Shown piece after piece: positions 11,003 through 21,214 of a DNA stretch of 64,000 nt (position 1 is the first letter of the stretch; the number at the start of each line of letters is the position of its first letter). Location: assembly GCF_004078635.1 (NCBI RefSeq), contig NZ_RZNB01000004.1, forward strand, positions 186,001-250,000, in the 5' to 3' direction. The notes under the pieces are model-generated. The model was not told the origin of the DNA. It saw nothing but the letters and a program-made list of their open reading frames with translations, and ran no database searches. Position numbers and translations under genes: made by a program. The DNA is from Labedella phragmitis. GTDB lineage: Bacteria > Actinomycetota > Actinomycetes > Actinomycetales > Microbacteriaceae.

Positions 11003-12365
11003 GATGACCACCCGCCACGGGCTCGTCACGCTCGTGATCGGACGAGGAGCGTTCTCCGGGCTCCCCCGACATCGCCGCCTCCACGAGCGCGATCTCCTCC
11101 GCCGTCATGGCGTTCGGGCGAGCCGCGCGAGGCGTGGTCGCGGTCGAACCGGCGGCGCCGCGGCGCTTGCGACGCCGACTGCCGAGGAGGACCCCACCGA
11201 TGCGCTCGGACTGCGCCGCGAGCATGGGACCGCCGATCGAGAGGATGAGGACGTAGAGTCCGGCGAACGGCTGGATGCGTTCGTCGAGACCCGCAGAGAG
11301 CGAGAGCGTCGCGAGGATGAGCGCGAATTCTCCACGGTTCTGCAGGATGACCGTCGTGTTGATGCCCTCCTGGGCGCCGAGGCCGTTCAGTCGGGCGACG
11401 ACCTGGCCGGCGACGATGTTGAGGACGACGGTCATGAGCACCGCGGCGAGCACGGGCACGAGCACCCCGCCGAACGCCGAGGCGTCGAGCGCCAGCCCGA
11501 AGTTGAGGAAGAAGAAGGCGCCGAACACGTCGCGAAGCGGCACGGCGATCGTCTCGATCCGGTTGCGGAACCGCGTCGCCCCGAGGACGAGGCCGATCAG
11601 GAATGCCCCGATGGCGTCGGTCACGCCGAGGAGTTCGCCGATGCCGCCGAACAGGACGGCGAGCCCGAAGAAGAGGATCGTGAACAGCTCGTCGTCCTTC
11701 GTCCGCATGAGTCGCGAGACGACGCGACCGCCGAACCGCGCGATGGCGAACATGACGACGATGAACGTGAAGGACAGCGCGAGCCGACCGACGACGGGCC
11801 AGAGTTCCGTCTCGCCTGAGAGCACGACACCGACGATCGCGAGGTAGATCGCGATGAACACGTCCTCGACGACCGTGATCCCGAGGATCATCGGGGTCTC
11901 CCGGTTGGTGAGACGACCGAGCTCGATGAGGAGCTTCGTGACGATCGCACTCGACGAGGTCGCCGTGATGCCCGCGATGATGAGGGCCTCCGGCGTACCC
12001 CACCCGACGAGGAAGCCGAAGCCGAGCCCGACGGCCATGTTGACGAGGATGTACGTGCCACCGGAGACGAGCAGCTTGCCGGCGTTGCCGAAGAACTCGT
12101 CCTGGTCGAACTCGAGCCCGAGGTTGAACAGCAGGAGGACGAGACCCATGACCGCGATCAGCCCGATGTAGTCGCCCTCGAGGTCGAGCGGGAACCAACC
12201 CGTGTAGGGGGAGGCGAGCAGACCCACGAGCATATAGACGGGGATGGCGGGGAGCCCGATGAGCTTCCCCAGACGCCCGAGGCCCCACGCGAGGACGAAC
12301 AGGAGCCCGACGACGACCATGTCGGCGCCGAAATGCGATCCCTCGACGGCGGCGGCAAGCGGCAT
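10989..12365 (-). CDS. Cation:proton antiporter, KhtU/KefB type
   Basis: A 458-residue CPA2-family antiporter with about twelve membrane helices. Typical segments are GLPAIPVYMLVGLLASPYTG, LLLFNLGLEFD and the exchange-core ATSSSAIVTKLL and NRGEFALILA. The last 60 residues are a charged, Arg- and Ser-rich cytoplasmic tail. It is encoded 3 bases after a KhtT-like RCK protein, so the two probably form a KhtTU potassium efflux system. In Bacillus such systems are gated by nucleotides and pH; gating here is inferred. Confidence 0.88.
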   Translation of the reverse strand: MPLAAAVEGSHFGADMVVVGLLFVLAWGLGRLGKLIGLPAIPVYMLVGLLASPYTGWFPLDLEGDYIGLIAVMGLVLLLFNLGLEFDQDEFFGNAGKLLVSGGTYILVNMAVGLGFGFLVGWGTPEALIIAGITATSSSAIVTKLLIELGRLTNRETPMILGITVVEDVFIAIYLAIVGVVLSGETELWPVVGRLALSFTFIVVMFAIARFGGRVVSRLMRTKDDELFTILFFGLAVLFGGIGELLGVTDAIGAFLIGLVLGATRFRNRIETIAVPLRDVFGAFFFLNFGLALDASAFGGVLVPVLAAVLMTVVLNIVAGQVVARLNGLGAQEGINTTVILQNRGEFALILATLSLSAGLDERIQPFAGLYVLILSIGGPMLAAQSERIGGVLLGSRRRKRRGAAGSTATTPRAARPNAMTAEEIALVEAAMSGEPGERSSSDHERDEPVAGGHRDTN

Positions 12366-12368
12366 GCG

Positions 12369-12896
12369 CTAGTTCCCGGGCGACGCGTCGACGGGAGCCT
12401 TCTTCGCCTCTCCCGTGCGGAAGAACGAGAACGCCTTCGCCACCTTCTCCGGGCTGCCCGCGACGACGAGGATGTCGCCAGGGAAGACGCGGAAGTCGGC
12501 CGCCGGAGCCGGGTTGGTCGATTCGCCGCGCACGACGGCGACGACCGTGAGACCGATGATGCCGTGCTCGGCGGGGTCGCCGAGCGGCTGGCCGGCGATG
12601 TGGTCTTCGTAGTCGACGGTGAACCAGTCGATCGAGAGGCCGGGAAGCTGATCGAGCGCCGTGAGCGACTCGGTGATGCGTGTGCCGCCGAGCAGCTCGG
12701 CGAGCGTGTGCGCCTCGTCCTCCGAGAGCCGCAGCGACACCTTGGTGGCGTCCGAGCCGTCCTCGTCGTCCGAGAACGTGATGAGGTCGCTGTGGCCGGA
12801 GCGGTGGGCGATGACGCCGACCTTGCCGCCGTCGTCGGTGATGAAGGAGTGCAGGACACCGACACCGGGGAGTTTCACCCTCCGAACGTCGACCAT
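12369..12896 (-). CDS. KhtT-like TrkA-C (RCK_C) regulatory protein
   Basis: A soluble 175-residue regulator. The N-terminal half begins MVDVRRVKLPGVGVLHSF, as in KhtT. The C-terminal half is an RCK_C/TrkA-C fold (GIIGLTVVAVVRGES, then DFRVFPGDILVVAGSPEKVAKA at about 128-155). It should bind ligand and gate the antiporter encoded immediately downstream. RCK_C domains of this kind can bind cyclic di-AMP, which I infer only from family. The AGGAGGG ribosome site sits 4 bases before the ATG, and a TAGGCT box at 12924-12929 may be its -10. Confidence 0.85.
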   Translation of the reverse strand: MVDVRRVKLPGVGVLHSFITDDGGKVGVIAHRSGHSDLITFSDDEDGSDATKVSLRLSEDEAHTLAELLGGTRITESLTALDQLPGLSIDWFTVDYEDHIAGQPLGDPAEHGIIGLTVVAVVRGESTNPAPAADFRVFPGDILVVAGSPEKVAKAFSFFRTGEAKKAPVDASPGN

Positions 12897-13015
12897 CGCA
12901 CCCTCCTTCTCTCGAGTATCTCCAGCCTACCCGTCCGGCGCGGCGCGCCGTCCGGGTCGGGCGGTCCCGCCGTACGCCTCACGCGAAATCCCCTCCCCAC
13001 ACAGTCACACCCGCA

Positions 13016-13065
13016 CGAGGGCGCCATGTACGAGAGGCGCCCCCGGTACCAAGGAGGCGCCCTCG
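13016..13065. repeat. Inverted repeat upstream of the AbiEi-like gene
   Basis: The 10-mer CGAGGGCGCC at 13016-13025 is repeated inverted at 13056-13065, with a smaller hairpin inside. The same 10-mer arms form the palindrome that ends the gene at 14101-14130, so the gene is bracketed by matching arms. Confidence 0.55.
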
Positions 13066-13168
13066 GAGCGTATGGCAACCTGTCGTTGACAACCGACAGC
13101 GTGCCCCACCGACACCCAGCTCCGCCACGTCGTGTCACACCGAGGATGAGCACCGCCATCCTCTGGGC

Positions 13169-14116
13169 ATGCCATCACTCTTCGAATCACCGCACATCCC
13201 CTTCGAGTTGTCCTCCGCACGTCGCACGAGTGGCCGCGCACGACCGACCGACCCGCGACTCGACCTGCAGCGTGTGCGTCGCGGCGTCTACATCCCGAGC
13301 AACGACTGGGCCGGCATGGGCCACGATGAGCGCTATCGCGCCTTCATACACGCGACTCTCGCCTGCTCACCGACGACGCCGACGCTCAGCCACTACTCCG
13401 CAGCAGCATTGAGGCGCCTTCCGATCGTCGGCGGGTGGCCCGAAACCGTCCACACGGTCGTCTCCGAGCGCGGCGGCGGCCGATCGAGCGGCGTCTACAC
13501 GCGACACCGAACCTCTCATTCGCCCGAGGTCGACGTGATCGACGGCGTCCGCTGCACGAGTCTCGAGCGGACGATCGTCGACGTCGCACGAATCGGCTCC
13601 CGCGCCTCCGCGCTGTCGATGGCGGACCACGCCGTCCGACTCGGCCTCACGACCAGGGATCGCTTGCTCGAGGAGGATCATCGACTCGGAACGGGTCGCG
13701 GGTCGCATCAGTCACGGACTCTGCTCGCCATCGTCGCCCCCGAGGCCGCGAACGGAGGGGAATCCCTCGTCCGTCTACTCCTTCATGACGCGGGATTCGT
13801 CGCTCCGACCCTTCAACTCCGGGTCGATGACTGCGACGGGCTCGTCGGATTCGTCGACTTCGCGTGGCTCGACGCCGCAATCGTTCTCGAATTCGACGGC
13901 ATGCGGAAGTATGCGGCTCCCGAATACACCGATGGAGCTCCCGAGGAGGTGGTCTGGCGCGAGAAGCGCCGAGAGGACCGGCTCCGAGCCCTCGGTCTCC
14001 GCGTCGTGCGGGCGACGTGGGGCGATCTCACGGGGCCCGCCCCTCGACTCTTCGACCTGGTCAGTCGTGCAGGAGTCCCCCGACGGCGCCTCGGCGGCAA
14101 CGAGGGCGCCAGGTAG
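13169..14116 (+). CDS. AbiEi-like N-terminus with endonuclease-like C-terminus
   Basis: A 315-residue protein. The first half resembles AbiEi-type antitoxin domains (LQRVRRGVYIP at 33-43, SHYSAAALRRLP, then CTSLERTIVDVAR at 129-141). The second half resembles the VSR/DUF559 restriction-endonuclease fold: GGESLVRLLL (Glu198), FVDFAW (Asp230), EFDG (Glu241, Asp243) and a late REKRREDRLRALGLRVVR. No AbiEii toxin or second gene adjoins it. Related singletons occur in many Microbacteriaceae; their role is unproven. The stop codon lies in the centre of a palindromic terminator. Its codon use looks less strictly GC-ending than its neighbours, a hint of transfer. Confidence 0.7.
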   Translation: MPSLFESPHIPFELSSARRTSGRARPTDPRLDLQRVRRGVYIPSNDWAGMGHDERYRAFIHATLACSPTTPTLSHYSAAALRRLPIVGGWPETVHTVVSERGGGRSSGVYTRHRTSHSPEVDVIDGVRCTSLERTIVDVARIGSRASALSMADHAVRLGLTTRDRLLEEDHRLGTGRGSHQSRTLLAIVAPEAANGGESLVRLLLHDAGFVAPTLQLRVDDCDGLVGFVDFAWLDAAIVLEFDGMRKYAAPEYTDGAPEEVVWREKRREDRLRALGLRVVRATWGDLTGPAPRLFDLVSRAGVPRRRLGGNEGAR

Positions 14117-14130
14117 ACCTGGCGCCCTCG
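14101..14130. terminator. Perfect palindrome overlapping the end of the AbiEi-like gene
   Basis: A 14-bp perfect stem with a 2-base centre holds the last codons and TAG stop of the plus-strand gene. It ends 20 bases before the glpD stop, so it can terminate both converging transcripts. Confidence 0.75.
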
Positions 14131-14150
14131 TACGGGTGTAGCTCTTTGGG

Positions 14151-15881
14151 TCAGTCGGTCACGGAGGCGATGTCGGGCGCTTGCAGACGGACGCGGTCGG
14201 CCGAGGCGTCGTCCGGCTGCTCTTGTGACAGGCGTTCCGCCGCGACACGCTTGAGGTAGTTCTGAACCTCGCTCTGCGTGCGCCCCTCGTCCCACCCGAG
14301 GACCTCCGACATGAGGGCCGCCGCGACAGGTGCAGCGGAGACGCCGCGGTCCCACGCCTCGATCGAGATGCGCGTGCGGCGCGCGAGGACGTCCTCGAGG
14401 TGCAGTGCTCCCTCGTGCGATGCGGCGTACACGACCTCGGCCTGAATGTAGTCGTCGGCGCCCGGCAGCGGCTCGGCGAGCTCCGGTCGGGTGCGCACGA
14501 GGTCGAGCAGCTCGTCGGTCAGGACGCCGTAGCGATTCAGGAGGTGCTCGATCCGCACCTTGTGCACGCCGAACGCTCGCGCGATCTTCCCGCGCTTGTT
14601 CCAGGCCGCCTGATACCCCTCGGCTCCCAGGAGGGCGATGTCCTGCGTCGTCGACGGCGGGATCTTGCCGTCGAGAGCGTCGGCCGCGGCATCGATGGCG
14701 TCCTTCGCCATGACGCGGTAGGTGGTCCACTTGCCGCCGGCGACGACGACGAGTCCCGGCACCGAGTGCGTGACGATGTGCTCGCGCGAGAGCTTCGAGG
14801 TCTGGTCGCTCTCACCCGCGAGGAGTGGTCGGAGTCCGGCGTAGACACCCTCGACGTCCTCGCGCGTGAGGGGGACCGCGAGCACCTGGTTGACGTGCTC
14901 GAGGATGTAGTCGATGTCGGCGGCCGTCGCCGCGGGGTGCGCCTTGTCGAGGTTCCAGTCGGTGTCCGTCGTGCCGATGATCCAGTGCCGACCCCACGGG
15001 ATCACGAAGAGCACGCTCTTCTCCGTGCGGAGGATCATGCCCATCGTCGATTGGAAGCGGTCGCGCGGTACGAGGAGGTGCACGCCCTTCGAGGCGCGGA
15101 CCTTGAACTGGCCCCGCTCCCCCACCATCGCTTGCGTGTCGTCCGTCCAGACGCCCGTCGCGTTGACGACCTGCTTGGCCCGGATCTCGAAGCGCTCGCC
15201 CGTCTGGAGGTCGTGGGCCTCGACGCCGACGACGCGCTGCCCGACCTTCACGAAGCCCTCGACCTTGACCCGGCTCGCGACATGGGCGCCGTAGAACGAC
15301 GCCGTGCGGGCGAGAGACGAGACGTAGCGGGCGTCGTCGACCTGGGCGTCGTAGTACGTGAGGCCACCCGTGAACGCGCTCGCGGCGAGCGACGGGATCG
15401 ATCGCTGGATCTGACGCTTCGTCACGTGGCGGTGGTGGGGGACGCCGGGGGGACGCCCTCCCGAGTAGCTGAAGATGTCGTAGAGCAACATCCCCGCACC
15501 GATGTAGAAGCGCTCCCACACCGGCTTCGTGAGCGGGTAGAGGAACCGCACCGGCTTCACGAGATGGGGGGCGATGCGCTGCAGCAACAGCCCACGCTCG
15601 ATGAGCGCTTCACGGACGAGCCCGAAGTCGAGCTGCTCGAGGTAGCGGATTCCGCCGTGCACGAGCTTCGAGGACCGGCTCGACGTGCCGCTCGCCCAGT
15701 CGCGTGCTTCGAGGAGGCCGGTCGAGAGGCCGCGCGTCACCGAGTCGAGGGCGGCTCCCGTGCCGACGATGCCGCCGCCGATGACGAGGACGTCGAGCTC
15801 CTTCGACGTGAGCGCCTCGATCGCCGCCGCTCGCTCCTCCGGGCCGATCTTGTTGGACCGGGATACAGAATTCTGGGCCAT
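14151..15881 (-). CDS. glpD: Aerobic glycerol-3-phosphate dehydrogenase
   Basis: A 576-residue FAD enzyme that oxidises glycerol 3-phosphate to dihydroxyacetone phosphate and passes electrons to quinone at the membrane. The dinucleotide fold VLVIGGGIVGTG lies at 31-42, followed by SSRSSKLVHGGIRYLEQLDF, the GlpD signature, and HLLVPRDRF and IIGTTDTDW further on. The C-terminal DAO_C domain is complete. It stands alone between the AbiEi-like gene and guaB3. No glpF or glpK is adjacent. Confidence 0.95.
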   Translation of the reverse strand: MAQNSVSRSNKIGPEERAAAIEALTSKELDVLVIGGGIVGTGAALDSVTRGLSTGLLEARDWASGTSSRSSKLVHGGIRYLEQLDFGLVREALIERGLLLQRIAPHLVKPVRFLYPLTKPVWERFYIGAGMLLYDIFSYSGGRPPGVPHHRHVTKRQIQRSIPSLAASAFTGGLTYYDAQVDDARYVSSLARTASFYGAHVASRVKVEGFVKVGQRVVGVEAHDLQTGERFEIRAKQVVNATGVWTDDTQAMVGERGQFKVRASKGVHLLVPRDRFQSTMGMILRTEKSVLFVIPWGRHWIIGTTDTDWNLDKAHPAATAADIDYILEHVNQVLAVPLTREDVEGVYAGLRPLLAGESDQTSKLSREHIVTHSVPGLVVVAGGKWTTYRVMAKDAIDAAADALDGKIPPSTTQDIALLGAEGYQAAWNKRGKIARAFGVHKVRIEHLLNRYGVLTDELLDLVRTRPELAEPLPGADDYIQAEVVYAASHEGALHLEDVLARRTRISIEAWDRGVSAAPVAAALMSEVLGWDEGRTQSEVQNYLKRVAAERLSQEQPDDASADRVRLQAPDIASVTD

Positions 15882-15931
15882 CGTCGCCTCCAGGCGTGCT
15901 CGTCGGGAACCTCTCGGCTCCGTTTTCGACG

Positions 15932-17050
15932 CTACTGCACGGGGTAGGGGGCGACAACCACTTCCACTCGCTGGAACTCTTTGAGATCGCTGTATCCCGT
16001 CGTGGCCATCGACCGGCGCAAGGCGCCCACGAGATTGGCGCTCCCCTCGGCTGTCGTGGCGGGTCCGTAGAGGACCTCCTCGAGCGAGCCGACCTGGTCG
16101 ACCGACACGCGACGACCGCGCGGCAGCTGCGAGTGGTACGCCTCGGTACCCCAGTGGAATCCGCCGCCGGGGGCGTCGGTCGCCCGAGCGAGCGTCGTGC
16201 CGAGCATGACCGCGTCGGCACCGCAGGCGATCGCCTTGACGATGTCGCCGGCCGAACCGAGACCACCATCGGCGATGACGTGCACGTAGCGCCCGCCGGA
16301 CTCGTCCATGTAGTCGCGACGCGCGCCCGCGACGTCGGCGACCGCCGTCGCCATGGGAGCGTGGATGCCGAGGCTCGCTCGCGTGGTCGAGGCGGCTCCG
16401 CCACCGAAGCCCACGAGAACTCCCGCCGCGCCCGTGCGCATGAGGTGCAGTGCTGCCGTGTAGGTCGCGGCGCCGCCGACGATGACGGGGACGTCGAGCT
16501 CGTAGATGAACTTCTTGAGGTTGAGGGGCTCCTGGTTCTTGGAGACGTGCTCGGCGGAGACCGTCGTGCCGCGGATGACGAAGAGGTCGACACCGGCTTC
16601 GACGACGGTGCGGTAGAGCTCCTGCGTACGCTGCGGCGACAGGGCTCCCGCGACCGTCACACCCGCTTCGCGGATCTCCGCGATGCGTTGGGTGACGAGT
16701 TCGGGACGGATCGGGGCGGCGTAGAGCTCCTGCATCCGAGCCGTCGCGCGCTCAGCGGGGAGCGAACGGATCTCGGCGAGGACGGGCTCCGGATCCTCGA
16801 ACCGCGTCCACACACCCTCGAGGTCGAGGACGCCGAGTCCGCCGAGCTGCCCGATCATGATCGCCGTCTGCGGAGAGACGACCGAGTCCATCGGCGCCGC
16901 GATGATGGGCGTGGCGAACTGGAACGCGTCGATGCTCCACGTGACCGACACGTCCTCGGGGTCACGCGTGCGCCGGGACGGCACGATCGCGATGTCGTCG
17001 AACGAGTATGCCCGGCGGGCGCGCTTGGCGCGGCCGATCTCAACTTCCAT
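15932..17050 (-). CDS. guaB3: GuaB3 family IMP dehydrogenase-related protein
   Basis: A 372-residue IMPDH/GMPR-fold TIM barrel without CBS domains. It starts MEVEIGRAKRARRAYSFDDI and continues AIVPSRRTRDPEDV, the actinobacterial GuaB3 signature. The phosphate-binding loop VIADGGLGSAGDI is present. Family members pair with GuaB in purine metabolism, but their activity is not settled in this group. ATG 17050 is preferred to a GTG two codons upstream. It lies 112 bases after guaB, with a hairpin between. Confidence 0.9.
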   Translation of the reverse strand: MEVEIGRAKRARRAYSFDDIAIVPSRRTRDPEDVSVTWSIDAFQFATPIIAAPMDSVVSPQTAIMIGQLGGLGVLDLEGVWTRFEDPEPVLAEIRSLPAERATARMQELYAAPIRPELVTQRIAEIREAGVTVAGALSPQRTQELYRTVVEAGVDLFVIRGTTVSAEHVSKNQEPLNLKKFIYELDVPVIVGGAATYTAALHLMRTGAAGVLVGFGGGAASTTRASLGIHAPMATAVADVAGARRDYMDESGGRYVHVIADGGLGSAGDIVKAIACGADAVMLGTTLARATDAPGGGFHWGTEAYHSQLPRGRRVSVDQVGSLEEVLYGPATTAEGSANLVGALRRSMATTGYSDLKEFQRVEVVVAPYPVQ

Positions 17051-17091
17051 GCTCACCAGCCCAGCCTACCGGCGTGGGCCCCCGGGAACGG

Positions 17092-17128
17092 GATCGGGCT
17101 CGCCCGCGATGTGCGGACGAGCCCGATC
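17092..17128 (-). terminator. Hairpin between guaB and guaB3
   Basis: An 11-bp perfect stem (17092-17102 with 17118-17128) around a 15-base loop lies 34 bases past the guaB stop. No U-tract; it may be an attenuator. Confidence 0.45.
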
Positions 17129-17162
17129 GGAGCACCACCGGGATGCGGTGGCGTCGCGTTTC

Positions 17163-18671
<1,509 letters not shown>

Positions 18672-18807
18672 TCAGTGTGCGATGTTCCCGCGGTCGAGCG
18701 GGCGCAGTCATCGGGCCCGGCCGGTTTGTTCCATCTTAAAGCTCAATACACGCTCGGCTATTCCCACAGTGCATAATTACGGCACGCCTTTCGACTACGG
18801 CGCGAAA

Positions 18808-18820
18808 CATGACCGTCATG
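18808..18820. promoter_or_regulatory. CATGAC-C-GTCATG dyad ahead of the liv operon
   Basis: A 6-bp perfect inverted repeat with a one-base centre, 84 bases before the first liv start codon and just before a TAGCCT box (18830-18835). It could be an operator; no regulator gene is adjacent. Confidence 0.35.
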
Positions 18821-18903
18821 TAGAGGACGTAGCCTCAAGCACCGTCACATGGCACTGGACGAGGCACCGGCGACAACGCCGTCGCCCTCTTGGAGGTAAA
18901 TCC

Positions 18904-20223
18904 TTGCACGCAGCTAGAACAACGGGACTCGTCCCGCGGCCCGTCGCCCTCGTCCTCGCGACGCTCTTCGCGGCGCTCGCGCTCCTCGGTATCGGCACGT
19001 CGGCGGCGTCGGCATCCACCGACCCCAGTGAGGAGCCCGCGGGTCCCGTCCTCTCCATCGGCGGAATCCTCCGCGACGGTGACGAGCCCGTCGAGGGCGT
19101 CGACATCGACGTCGAGGGTGGCGGGTTCTCCGAGACGGCGACGTCCGACGAGAACGGCCGCTGGAGCGTCGAGGTCCCCGAGAAGGGCGATTACACGGTC
19201 ACCCTCGACACGGACACGCTCCCCGACGGGATCGAACTCCGCGATCCCGACCGCACGAGCGCGGACGTGTCCGCGGACGAGTGGCAGACGAGCAGCATCT
19301 CCCGCCTCTTCCCCCTCGGAGAGGACACCCGACAGACCTCGGGATTCTTCGACCTCTTCATGCAGCGATTGGTCTCGGGCCTCAACTTCGGTCTGCTGGT
19401 CGCCCTCGCGGCGATCGGCATCACCCTCATCTTCGGCACCACGGGCCTCAACAACTTCGCCCACGGCGAGCTCGTGACGTTCGGCGGCATCCTCGCCTGG
19501 GTCTTCGCCGTCCTCCTCGGGCTCAACATCTTCATCGCGATCCCCATCGTGGTCATCCTCGGAGCAGCGTTCGGGTACGTGCAGGACACGGTCCTCTGGC
19601 GTCCGCTGCGCAAGAAGGGCGTGAAGCTCGTCCAGGCGATGATCGTGAGCATCGGGCTCGCGCTCCTTTTGCGCTACTTCTACCTCTTCAACGTCGGCGG
19701 CGACACGAAGACGATGAATGTCGGGCTCTCCGACGCCGTCGTCCTCGGGCCGGTGCGCATCACGACGGGATCGATCCTCAGCATGGTGCTGTCGGTCGTC
19801 GTGCTCGTGGCCGTCGCGCTCTTCCTCACACGGACGCGCATCGGCAAAGCGACCCGCGCGGTGTCCGACAACGCGGCACTCGCGGCGGCGTCGGGAATCG
19901 ACGTCGACCGCATCATCCGCATCGTCTGGGTCATTGCCGGCGGTCTCGCCGCTCTCGCCGGCGTCATGCTCGCCCTCTACCGCCAGGTCTCGTGGGACAT
20001 GGGCTTCCAGGTCCTGCTCCTGATGTTCGCGGCGGTGACCCTCGGCGGGCTCGGCTCGGCGTATGGGGCGCTCGTCGGCTCGATCGTGGTCGGCCTCTTC
20101 GTCGAGCTGTCCACTCTCGTCATCCCCGCAGACCTCAAGTACGCGGCCGCACTCATCGTCTTGATCTTCGTTCTGCTGCTGCGCCCTCAGGGCATTCTCG
20201 GCCGCCGCGAGCGGATCGGCTAG
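18904..20223 (+). CDS. livH: Branched-chain amino acid ABC permease LivH with secreted N-terminal domain
   Basis: A 439-residue protein. A signal-like helix (about 8-38, ending ASAS) is followed by a beta-sandwich domain at about 48-115 resembling carboxypeptidase-regulatory or CNA-B-like domains (GILRDGDEPVEGVDIDV, then DENGRWSVEVP and GDYTVTL). From about 155 comes a complete LivH permease with GLNNFAHGELVTFGG and ending LLRPQGILG. The TTG start is supported by GGAGG 7 bases upstream. Upstream in-frame ATG codons would put non-family sequence before the signal helix. It begins a four-gene operon for amino acid import. Confidence 0.9.
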   Translation: MHAARTTGLVPRPVALVLATLFAALALLGIGTSAASASTDPSEEPAGPVLSIGGILRDGDEPVEGVDIDVEGGGFSETATSDENGRWSVEVPEKGDYTVTLDTDTLPDGIELRDPDRTSADVSADEWQTSSISRLFPLGEDTRQTSGFFDLFMQRLVSGLNFGLLVALAAIGITLIFGTTGLNNFAHGELVTFGGILAWVFAVLLGLNIFIAIPIVVILGAAFGYVQDTVLWRPLRKKGVKLVQAMIVSIGLALLLRYFYLFNVGGDTKTMNVGLSDAVVLGPVRITTGSILSMVLSVVVLVAVALFLTRTRIGKATRAVSDNAALAAASGIDVDRIIRIVWVIAGGLAALAGVMLALYRQVSWDMGFQVLLLMFAAVTLGGLGSAYGALVGSIVVGLFVELSTLVIPADLKYAAALIVLIFVLLLRPQGILGRRERIG

Positions 20224-20233
20224 GAAGGAAATC

Positions 20234-21214
20234 ATGGACTGGGGAAACATTCTCGGCAACGCCGTCGGCGAGCTCATCAGCCCGACCACCGCGGCCTACG
20301 CCCTCGCCGCCATCGGCCTCGGCGTGCACTTCGGCTACACCGGCCTGCTGAACTTCGGTCAAGCGGCCTTCATGCTCATCGGGGCGTACGGGTTCGCGAT
20401 CCCGACGATCGAGTTCGGCGCGCCGCTGCCCGTCGCGATCCTGTGCGCTCTCATCGCGTCCGTCCTGTTCGCACTGTTCCTCGGGATCCCAACGCTGAGG
20501 TTGCGCGCGGACTACCTGGCCATCGTGACGATCGCCGCCGCTGAGGTCGTCCGGTACATCGTGACGACGACCGGACTGACGGAGGTCACCGGAGCGGCGA
20601 ACGGTCTGAGCGGGTTCAAGGGAACCTTCGCCGCGAGCAATCCGCTCCCCGAGGGCACATACGGCTTCGGACCGTTCACCTACAACTCCTACGACTGGTG
20701 GGTACGCATCGTCGGCTGGGGCCTCGTGATCCTCGCGAGCGTCCTCGTCTTCCTGCTCATGCGCAGCCCGTGGGGCCGCATCGTGAAGGGCATCCGTGAG
20801 GACGAGGACGCCGTGCGCAGCCTCGGCAAGAACGTCTTCTCGTACAAGATGCAGGCACTCGTCATGGGTGGAGTCATGGGGTCGATCGCCGGCATCATCT
20901 TCATCCTCCCCCGCGCCGTCCAGCCCGCGAACTACACGACCGGCCTGACGTTCTTCATCTGGACGATCATGCTCCTCGGCGGAGCGGCAACGATCTTCGG
21001 TCCCATCATCGGCGCGATGATCTTCTGGGTCGTCCTCTCCCTCACCCAGGGCGTGCTCTACGGCGCCATCGAGTCCGGATTCCTCGGATTCCTGTCCACG
21101 ACGCAAGCGGGCCAGATCCGCTTCATGCTCGTGGGGCTGGCCCTCATGCTGCTCGTGATCTTCAGACCACAGGGCATTTTCGGCAACAAGAAGGAGCTGA
21201 GCTTCAGTGTCTAG
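20234..21214 (+). CDS. livM: Branched-chain amino acid ABC permease LivM
   Basis: The second inner-membrane permease of the Liv importer, 326 residues. GYTGLLNFGQAAFMLIGAYG near residue 35-55 and the EAA-like cytoplasmic loop SPWGRIVKGIREDEDAVRSL at about 175-195 are typical of LivM. About eight to ten helices are visible, and the C-terminus reads FRPQGIFGNKKE. It follows livH by 10 bases, and its end overlaps livG by 8 bases. Confidence 0.94.
   Translation: MDWGNILGNAVGELISPTTAAYALAAIGLGVHFGYTGLLNFGQAAFMLIGAYGFAIPTIEFGAPLPVAILCALIASVLFALFLGIPTLRLRADYLAIVTIAAAEVVRYIVTTTGLTEVTGAANGLSGFKGTFAASNPLPEGTYGFGPFTYNSYDWWVRIVGWGLVILASVLVFLLMRSPWGRIVKGIREDEDAVRSLGKNVFSYKMQALVMGGVMGSIAGIIFILPRAVQPANYTTGLTFFIWTIMLLGGAATIFGPIIGAMIFWVVLSLTQGVLYGAIESGFLGFLSTTQAGQIRFMLVGLALMLLVIFRPQGIFGNKKELSFSV

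Noticed and set aside
12875-13159. A 94-codon minus-strand ORF in the khtT upstream gap
   Set aside because: It overlaps the start of khtT and has no ribosome site or family features; the region holds the inverted repeat instead.
18835-20289. A 484-codon minus-strand frame opposite livH
   Set aside because: Composition is dominated by Asp, Glu and Arg, typical of an antisense frame; livH on the plus strand has clear motifs.
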